A stretch of 64,000 nucleotides of DNA from Holothuria scabra (taxonomy: Eukaryota > Echinodermata > Holothuroidea > Aspidochirotida > Holothuriidae): positions 33,669,884-33,733,883 of the forward strand of contig CM074200.1 of assembly GCA_037179385.1 (NCBI GenBank), in the 5' to 3' direction. This document shows positions 55,442 through 64,000 of this stretch, piece after piece; position 1 is the stretch's first letter, and the number at the start of each line of letters is the position of its first letter. A program made the position numbers and the translations under genes. The notes under the pieces are model-generated. The model was not told where the DNA came from. It worked only from the letters and a program-made list of their open reading frames with translations, and searched no databases.

Positions 55442-56077
55442 TCTTGACACTGAACTTCCCAAAGTAATATCAAGACTTGAGAAATGCTCAAGTTTGTTTG
55501 TTTGTTTGTTTTTTACGATGGCCACGAACCGGACAGTTATTTTGATCCAGACTCTACTCTGAGTGCACTGACACAAGAGGGTTGGCATCAGAGAGAAATT
55601 TGAAATCCGTGGAGCATGTTAGCTTTAGGGTAAGACCCCATCTTGACTATGCAGCCTAGGCTTGGAGCCCTTTCTACGATTCAAAACCACAGGCTTCCCG
55701 AAAGGATACTGTTAGTAACACCTTCGGTCCTTGAGGATTGATAGTGCACAGCGAGTCATGACCAAAACGCCCATGCATCTGTTGGGCATTACAAGGTTCA
55801 GTACTGGATAGCTTGGCAATTTGAACATCCCCACGAAAAGTAATGCAATAATGAAATTCTCCTTCATGGTTATCTCAATGACACTCGACAATAAACATAC
55901 TCCGGTAGCGTGTTTGATTTAAAGACACTGTATCGTGGAGCGAAACGGGGGCGGCAGCATGTTTTTAGAATTGTTCTTTTCTCCTTCGCGCATCAAAAAC
56001 TGTTACAGCGCCATCACCCTCCTTGGCCGTGAAAAATGTTCGTGCAATCGACGGAGGGAAGTTGAAGCATGGAAGTA
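55442..56077. other. No gene recognised
   Basis: Includes a (TTTG)n tract near 55,494-55,511. No gene signal. Confidence 0.4.
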
Positions 56078-56392
56078 CTAGACGGTACTCATTCGGGTGA
56101 TGTGGATTTCTGCATGACATTTGCAAATACTACATACAACGAACAATCGTCGGCAATAACAAGAGATATCGGCGAGGGCAACTTTTCCCAAAATTAACAT
56201 GAGATTGACGGCACGGCTTCCAGGAAACGCTTTATCAGCTTTAGTTAACGAGTAATTTGTGATGTTTAAAGCTGCGAGAAGGTAAGGAAAAGAGAAAAGA
56301 ACAAATACGATGGCAATTAGCAGACATTGGCAGTAATTCTGCGAAAAATCCTTTACTTGGCGATGTGTAGTATTACGTACGTGTATATGCAA
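56078..56392 (-). other. Unassigned ORF with a hydrophobic segment
   Basis: A 104-residue frame has a charged start (RNTTHRQVKDF), a strongly hydrophobic stretch (CLLIAIVFVLFSFPYLLAAL), an N-x-T/S-containing segment and a second semi-hydrophobic stretch near LMLILGKVALADISCY. The order resembles helix 6, an outer loop and helix 7 of a receptor, but no diagnostic NPxxY-type motif is present. It could be a receptor remnant or chance. No splice context is established. Confidence 0.2.
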
Positions 56393-56399
56393 TATAAAT

Positions 56400-59300
56400 G
56401 GAACAAGGGAGAAACTTTCCCAAGATTATGGGCACAAATTCCCAAGGTCCGATACAATACAGCAAGAAACAAATTCAACTTCCATCAGTTGCATGTGCGT
56501 GGATCCTTGTTATTTATTGAGTGTATTGAGAGTATTGAGCGTATAATTAATGCTACAGTAGTTTCTACCGGGGACACCTTCAAATTAAGGCTGATATATC
56601 TTAAACAGCTGTGAAAGGGACAAAACTTTAGTCATTGCCAGTATGAAATTACTTCAAGCACAACACTCTTTGTCCTACAATTGAGTTACATAGTGTTTAA
56701 TAAAATATATCCCACAGTTAGAAAGACTTGTGTGAATTGACAGATTTCAGACTACACTCTGATCACATATGATGGCCTAGCTAGCTAGCTCGAAAATTGG
56801 CTTTTCACCCCCTAAATTAGGACAAAATCAAAAAAGAATAGTTGTGTTATGCACAAAAGTTTAGGAAGGGTTTGCTTGATGAAATCATTATATACAGTAT
56901 GATCAGAAATAAATTGGACTGACCATGTTCAAAGGATAAGAATGCAGTATCCAATTGCAACCAGCTCAGTACTGTTGTAATAATGCCAACAATTTCCACT
57001 GAATGCTTAATTGACATGTGACAGCAAATTGCATCTAGGGATAGTCTGGCAATGATGGTTGTCTGAAACAGTTCTTCCACACCCGACCTCAGGAGAACTT
57101 AGTTTACTAGACCAAAGATTTTAAGACTTTTCAGGGTGCTTGCTATAATCCATTACCTAACCTCATTTTAAAACATCAGGGTATTAAATAGCCCTCAAAC
57201 AGGTCTACGTCGTCAGTTAAATGGCCTAATGAAATGCTGTACATGTAACAGAATACACATGCAGCCCTGTTAACTAAGTAATGGGGGGTGGCAATTAGAA
57301 CTTCCCTCCACTGATACCCGAAGTGTAACAAAATATAAATCTATCAATCATTTAAAGCCCCCCCCCCCTTACCCTCCAAATTAGGAAAAAAAAGTTCTAG
57401 CTACCCCACATGACAAAATTTCTTGTAAAACTATGTTTGCCATTGCTAGGTGAATCTCTTCATTCCAGATGGTTCCCACCAGTTCTGGTAAAATGGCTAA
57501 CATCTTTAGCTCCTCAAAAAGCACACAAACTTTTGTTGCTAAGAGACCAACCCTGTCAAGTAGCTGTCATGTTTAATAAATCAGAACAATTGCAGTGCAT
57601 GCAACCGCCTTTTGTAAGGAAAGCATTAGCTCCCTACTGCATCTTCTCAATTGGTCAATGGAAGAGCAGTCACTTATTACAAAGGTTACTCTCTCATAAC
57701 TAATCGACATGAGTATCCATATTTTTTGAAAATGATTCCCTTCACAAGCTAGCGTACATCTCTCATGTTTCATATGCTAACTATTTTGCATTTTAATTAA
57801 CATCATATGAAATAAACATCATATTAATCCAGGCCTATGTGTCATTCATGTAACAGCTCAGTAGCCTCTGCCTGTCACAAGAATCTTCAACATGGCTATA
57901 TGTACATAGCATGTGTGTAACTTAAAATATCATACCAGAGTAAACTAACCTTCAAGAGTACAACATTTTCAACAGTTTACTGAAACTAAAAGGTCGTTAC
58001 AATTACTACATGTGACATATTACTTATTTATACTATGCTCTTCTTTGTATCCTTGAAGGCACTAGCACTACAGGAACTGCATCAACTGTTCTGGAAAAAA
58101 AATCACCAACAATACCTACTATATGGCAGAACTCATGCATGGGAACCTACCATTATCTTCTTGTTAGGCTGGAAGGAAAATTGATGTCTTCTCTTTAAAG
58201 AAGAAAATGCAGGCCAGGTCTGTATGGTGGCTTTGAGAACTACATCTCCACTGCAAGCTGATTGCCCAGAGAATTCAACTCATTCAAACTTGCTTCGTAT
58301 GACTGTCGATACTTACTTAATGCAATATTCCGAGACTGGGGAAGACGGCCAGTGTCATCATGTTAGGATACAGTGACAGAAGTGCAAGTATAGGAGTGGA
58401 AAGGCCACCCAGAAGTACATTGAGATGGGAATTGAATATCATGATATCAGTGACAAAAAATGTACTTGTAGACCCAAACTATCATGCAAGATATATCATG
58501 AAAGTTGCATGAAAGCCTCGAATTCCTACATTTTAAAAACTTCATTTACAAAGATGGTAGTAGTTTTCATATCACTTGAAATATAAATTTTTTTCAGAAA
58601 AACACAAGTTTTTGTATCATTTTTGAAGTGAATTAATAACAACATGCAAAATGGAAGAGTTATGTTTTGTTTGGGAATTGTCTACTATTATAAAAAAAAT
58701 AAGAGCTTTCCACTGTCATGCTTGTTGATCAAGAAATGTATTATGGCATGTTGATGGGAAATTTTAAGTGTAAAACAATAAAGTGAAACAGCTGGTACAA
58801 GATTCCAGTAAGAATATGGTACTCCACCTGATTTTCATCTTTTACGGTAATATTTCTGTCAATTGACTTTTTAGGAATTCCAGTAATTATTATAATTTTG
58901 TCATAAAATCATTTAATATTACTATGAGATATGAGTGAATTACGTATTTCCTATACCTTTACATATGCCTTGAAGACTAGTTGGGTCAGGCTATTCACTA
59001 ACAGAGGTAGATCAGAAAAATGATGGGGTATTTACAGGATGTAGAAGAATCTATTTCCAGTGGTTTACAGCAGTTATGGTAGTGTTATAAATTGCATTCC
59101 CTGGAGCAAGGACCTGTAGCACAGATGTATAGTCTACCTACCATTTCTTTTGAATGAGAATGACAATGGCAGTTATGATGATTTTGAGTTTGCAATTACT
59201 GAGCCGTTCATTCTCATAAGCATGCACCTAGCATATTTTATCAGCATTCTCGGCTGGGCCAAAATGAGGGGGGAGGGAAGGAGGGGGAGAAAGGAGGAGA

Positions 59301-62300
59301 TTACTTACCATGCACACTGTCCTGAAGGTTGAAAGGCTGACAAGAACTATCCACCTCCTTTTTGAAGTTTACAAATCCATCCCTACAAAATGTATGGTCA
59401 AACTTTGAATAGATCACATTCTCCTTTTTTCTGAAGGGTGTGCAGCAAGTTTTTACATAGTTTTCAGACTTCAAAAAGGATCACAATGAAGCCCTATTTT
59501 AAAAGCTGTGTTCTACACACTCCAGTACCTTCTCCAGTTTAAACAAGAACACCAGCTTAGTGCACCTCTGCAGTAGAACTTCAGCAAAGCTGAACTGAGT
59601 TTCAAAAGTCTACAATTACATACAACTTCATTCTTATTGGGGACTTCTAGGTAGCAGTAGGGTGGACCTGGGTGGACAACGCACAGGGGTCCATGGAGAA
59701 TTCAAACATCCCAGAGCTTGTGTGTGCAAGGTTTCATTCCTATCCCATACCCCCACCCCCACCCATGAATATTAGAGCTAGAGGCTTTAAGAAAAATGAA
59801 TTTGGGCACCCCCTTTCTTTCTAGCTTCCCCATGCATCTAGAAGGCCTTTTTATGCCATTGATTGAGTACACAAATACCAGTATACCCCCCAAAAAATTG
59901 ATCAATAAGAGTGGAGTAATTGTTTCAATTCATATCAAAATTTAACCAATTGGTACTGATCTTCGTGTATAAAGTGCTATATATTCCTAACTTTCTTTGT
60001 GGATATGCTACATTCCCTTCAAGTGTGGCGGTGCTGTTTGTACAGTAAGCAAGTGCATATACTGTATGCATGCAATTTGCATAAATATTTTCTCCTTTGG
60101 CAAACAACTTAATTCTGCATCATTGCAAAATCATTCTACGTCTAAATGTACAAGTCCCTCCATAACTAACAGCAAACAATGATGGATATTAGGACATATA
60201 TGAGACCCATCGAAGCAGTACCGCAGTCTCCAATTTAAGAGGCACCATGCATGCAACAGCATGCACCTTTGCCAGGCTGGTTTCTAAATGGTACTCAGGT
60301 GGGGACACATAAAGTACTGCACAATACCACAAATAAACAAGCTTGTGGATCAGGTATAGGATTAAACCAAATTAGTGGAAGAGAGCTGATAAAAGAGTTC
60401 TCATGGATTGCTCAATGCTAGAATTAAATGTAATCAAAAGTTTTATTCAAGTCATATTTGGTCCTTGGGAAGTTGGCATAACGTACATGAATGTGGCAAC
60501 ATAGACCCAAAGCATGTCATGACTGAACCTGAAGGAAGTACTGTTCAAGGAGTGATGTCAATGTTTCAGTACAGATGGGCAATGCTTACAGTATCAAGTC
60601 CTGATTTTACAATTGCTCTTATTCAAAATGAAACACAGGGATTTGGTTTAACCCATTAATAGAAAATGTCACGATTGAAAAATTTCTGTGTCCCACTTAC
60701 CATGGCAAGGGCTCAAAACATGAAGATAACTAGGAAATGTGTATTTTCAGCACAAATAAAATTTACACTGGAAATTAAATGTTCGTCTGTAAAAAAAAAT
60801 GCCCTTCCAAATTTTCAACAATTCTTGGCAAGGAGCTTCCCATTTTGCTGGTTTTTCCACCCTTGCTCATGGCATATTCAAATCTAAGAAAAGAAATATT
60901 TTGATCATTTGCAAAAGAAGTTTTAGAAAACATATTTGATCAGTGCAAGTGTAGGATATGTAACACAAGCTTGCTCCAAGTTCATAAAATTGAATCAAAA
61001 ATCTGATAACTTTACTTGCATATATTTTGAGCACCCCAAGAATTGAGTTAAGAATGATGGGTAACATTCTACTTCACCGTATTAAACATAAATTTATTTG
61101 AAACATTCTTCTACAGGATATCTTTAAAATGAGAATTAGGGTCTACTTCTGGAGGTAGAATATTCAAGCTAGGCCAAGTCCTCTCACTACTTCATACATT
61201 CTCCCAACCTGTTTAATTGTAGCCACCCACAGCTGTTTTAAAAGTTTTCATTGCGCAGACACAATCCTGGTCTACTGTTTGAAGGGTATATCATCAAAGT
61301 GAGCATACAAAACCCTGTTGAGTCAGACTGCACTCTCTGTCGGAATATGAGCCACTCTGCATTCTTGAATTTTATATCACAGGTCCGGATGATGCATGGG
61401 TATTTCTTACACAGTACAGTTACTACAAATAAATAATCTATAATTATCAATCTGAATATCCTGAACATGCAATTTCAAACTTCCACTTCCTTTGGCATAC
61501 CAACGTCTCTATGAAACAAATGACTTAAACACCTTTAAAAAGGTTCCTGCCAGGATCATTGAAAACCTAAAAAGTCATGAAATTTGAAAAAATATTTTCC
61601 AGGGCCTGGTAAAGTTTTCCAATTAAAAAAATTGTGTTAACCAAGTCATGAAAAATTCATAGAAATTTTCACAAATTTTCATAATTTGATGTAATAGCTT
61701 CCCCCCCCCAAAAAAAAGAAAGTTGTGCAATTTCTTTTAATATTTGGTCCTGGAAAAGTGAAAAATTAGTTTCCAGAAATGTAGGAACCCTGCTCCAACT
61801 TATGATTCATTTGAAGCTTACAAAAGACACATGCTCCACTGAGTGCACCAAAAATTGTTCCTATATTCTTGTTGTCTTTATTGTGCATGATATGATAGTC
61901 CCATTATTTCTTTCATGCTTTTTAGTAACTGGAATAAAATTCAGACCTAAAGTTTCAGGTATAGCTGATGTTATAACATATAAATGAAAGGCTTCAATAC
62001 AGTTAAAAGCTGGTTGGCAATACTGTTCAGGTATCACACCATCTTCCTATTCACAAAACTTCATACACAAAACACATTTGGCCAATAAAAATTGCTTTTG
62101 TGATGTAAACCATTAAATGGCAAGCAAGGCAAGCAATCTTTCCAGTATTGATGTGGTTTTCTAGGTCCTGCCAGGATACTCAAAATCATTAATCCATCCT
62201 GGTTGGGAAGCATCAGCCCAATTGTAGCTGAGATTTTGAATCTTCAGTCCAGTGGAACGTGACACTGTACATGACTAGCATATGCAGAGGTGAACTTGAC

Positions 62301-62490
62301 AACTTTGGGTGGATCCTTGGGCTGGTCCTCCTGTGTCAAAAAAAACAGCATAATATATGAAATGCCCACAGAAATATTTTTGCTCTGTCCTTGCTTACTT
62401 GAAATTTTTCTGGATTGCTTAGTAATCTGCATTGGTACTTTTTCAAATTAAATGTAATAAGCAGGCTCAGCTGGAACTAGAAATGTACAA
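56400..62490. other. No gene recognised
   Basis: About 6 kb with only short frames, none with a recognisable domain. The 61,250-61,345 segment faintly resembles MITE family M2 (ACACAATCCTGG, CACTCTCTG). Confidence 0.4.
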
Positions 62491-62508
62491 AAGACACAAT
62501 TTTTTTTC

Positions 62509-62514
62509 TTTATT
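62509..62514 (-). terminator. Poly(A) signal AATAAA of the unidentified gene
   Basis: TTTATT on plus reads AATAAA on minus, about 86 nt downstream of the proposed stop codon at 62,600-62,602. Confidence 0.45.
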
Positions 62515-62599
62515 CTCCTTGTCACAAATTCCAAAAAGATGAAATTGTTCTCATATTTCTCACTTTCTTGAAGAGAGAGCTACTCATAAAAGACTTCTT

Positions 62600-62958
62600 T
62601 CAAACTTGTGGTGCCAAAACTTGATTACTGGACAAGGCCAGAGCTTCAGAGGTGAGGTTGGTATTACTGTCAGTAGGTCGTGGAACTGGGGATAGGCAAA
62701 CTACCATTCCGGAAATATTTTGAGCAGAATCCAGATCAAAATGGAAATTCAAAAGATGTAACAAAAACTTGATATTTTTCCATCAGGTACAAGGATTCTC
62801 TTTTCAAAGAAACTGAAACCAATGCATAGTGAATTTACCTAGATAGTCTACTTTCATGTTTAGACTTGACTGCTTCCTCCCACATTATACTGTCTGCCTC
62901 TGCCTCTGCCTCATCAGTGTCATTTTCATTGTGGCAATCCAGAAAATCTTCAACTGAA
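62600..62958 (-). CDS. Last two exons of an unidentified gene (partial)
   Basis: Exon 62,958-62,839 (acceptor TTTTGTCAACAG|TTCAGT, donor CTATCTAG|GTAAAT) reads SVEDFLDCHNEND, an acidic run TDEAEAEAD, then SIMWEEAVKSKHESRLS. Exon 62,666-62,600 (acceptor CTACTGACAG|TAATAC) joins in frame and reads SNTNLTSEALALSSNQVLAP, then QV and stop. The first exon is open in only one frame. AATAAA on minus lies 86 nt after the stop. The acidic, Ser-rich tail suggests a flexible C-terminus; I do not recognise the protein. Upstream exons must lie to the right, mostly beyond the window. Confidence 0.5.
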
Positions 62959-63257
62959 CTGTTGACAAAATAGATTGCACTGCACTAAGACCTGTACTTC
63001 AAGTCACCTCTTGTCCAAGCAGGCAATAATATCATATTTTGAAGATAAATGAATCAAGAAAAATACTAACAAACTGACAAATGGCAAAAAATTTGCAACT
63101 TGGGTAAAGGTACAGTATTTTTTATCCATGGATATGTTCATGCCAAATGCAAATGGTGAATGTTCCTACCATGCAGTTTCATGATACTGTTTCAATCTAG
63201 GGAAATCTCAGATCCTCTTTTCTGCCCTTTGATATCAAAGCATGATTAATGAAAAGC
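62959..63257. other. Presumed intron of the unidentified gene
   Basis: A possible 27-nt micro-exon (acceptor TTTCCCTAG, donor GCATG|GTAGGA, near 63,196-63,170) would be phase-compatible but is too short to trust. Confidence 0.25.
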
Positions 63258-63505
63258 TTAAAGGGCAAGAGCAGTCTCTCCAACTTGAAGTAGTGTATAC
63301 CATCCCTGTTTCATGATTGGCTTTTCACAGTCCTGTGCCATTTTTTGGGGAGTCATTGCTTGGTTTTCCTAGAATATGTAATATTGAAGTCCTAAAAAAT
63401 TATTAAAGATACTTTTAAGAAATTAAGAGAAGTGAAAAGAAAATTGTGAGCTTTAGCCTTTGCTACGAAATACAGTAAGTTTGGGATGACTGTGTTTTTG
63501 CCTTT
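63258..63505 (+). repeat. MITE family M1, copy C
   Basis: It begins TTAAAGGGCAAGAGCAGTCT and ends GGGATGACTGTGTTTTTGCC then TTTCAA, where the right TTAA has decayed. The TTTCATGATTGGCTTTTCAC block matches copies A and B. Confidence 0.6.
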
Positions 63506-64000
63506 CAATGTGGAAAAATGAAACACCAGTGATTACAGATCTGCCAGGACTGAGCCTATACAGCACATTAAAAAATTACAAAACAAATTCGGTTTAACAA
63601 AGGATATTTTTCTTTTCTGGTCAGCTTTTTGATGTTAATATCCGACATTTCAAAAGCACGTTGGAAAGCAGGTATATACAGTATGTTTTGCAAGCATGTG
63701 ACTGCATTTGAAAAGTGGTCAACCAGTTATCACTAGAAAAAAACTTGCATTTTCAGAATTAACACCCAAAGAAACAGATTGGGTAGTATATTGTTGGAAT
63801 AATAGATAAAATAAGTAATAATAAAAAAAACATAGGACTTCTGACTTCATAAATCCATTTTGAAATGATGAGAGTAGCCTAGCTAGGTTAAAAAATAAAA
63901 GGAAATACAACTACTGTGAGTAGAAGAGAGATGCAAAACTGACAGTCAAGCTACGGTACTGTACTCCAGAAGAAATGCTTACTGTCATGACAATAGTCAA
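63506..64000. other. No gene recognised at the right edge
   Basis: Probably intron of the gene ending at 62,600; no exon can be chosen with confidence. Confidence 0.35.

Noticed and set aside
56847..57703. Overlapping short frames as genes
   Set aside because: No domain, no codon pattern and no splice context.
62244..62332. Last exon reading EDQPKDPPKVVKFTSAYASH
   Set aside because: The acceptor is good, but the frame is phase 0 while the upstream exon leaves two bases; joined in phase it gives a different, less protein-like frame. The 62,666-62,600 exon fits both phase and poly(A) signal. It remains a possible alternative.

Overview
This is a window of animal nuclear DNA: genes are split into short exons by canonical GT-AG introns, and most of the sequence is AT-rich and packed with short DNA-transposon remnants, simple repeats and tandem arrays. 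The two recognisable genes are ordinary metazoan genes. The repeat style, with many hAT-like and TTAA-flanked MITEs, a 145-bp tandem repeat in introns and a tRNA-headed SINE, suggests a marine deuterostome invertebrate, most likely an echinoderm (possibly a sea cucumber). That assignment is inference; no marker in the window fixes the species.

Layout. 1-10,095: no gene recognised; MITEs, a TTAA-flanked element inside an AACTGGG inverted-repeat element, and a tRNA-like SINE. 10,096-22,474 (minus): a complete monocarboxylate transporter (SLC16-type) gene with four coding exons giving a 607-residue protein. Its 8-kb last intron holds a three-level nest of DNA transposons, each level with a perfect 8-bp target duplication, plus a SINE with a 12-bp duplication. 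22,475-33,600: no gene recognised; duplications, a pentanucleotide microsatellite, and a 2.4-kb hAT-like element with a perfect 8-bp duplication. 33,685-51,372 (minus): the ribosomal protein eS10 gene (RPS10). It has five coding exons giving 158 residues and a probable 30-nt non-coding first exon that starts with a 5'TOP tract. Its introns carry two blocks of a 145-146-bp tandem repeat containing perfect DR1 nuclear-receptor half-site pairs. The second block is interrupted by a hAT-like element that itself contains a MITE. 52,500-62,480: no gene recognised; inverted-repeat elements and one orphan ORF with a hydrophobic segment. 62,500-62,958 (minus): two probable last exons of an unidentified gene that continues beyond the right edge.

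The genes do not form a functional unit. One is a plasma-membrane solute carrier, one a 40S ribosomal subunit protein, and one is unidentified; all lie on the minus strand. The most notable content is non-coding: the nested transposons, the DR1-bearing satellite with a period close to nucleosome-core length, and the RPS10 promoter lying between two inverted transposon-like ends.
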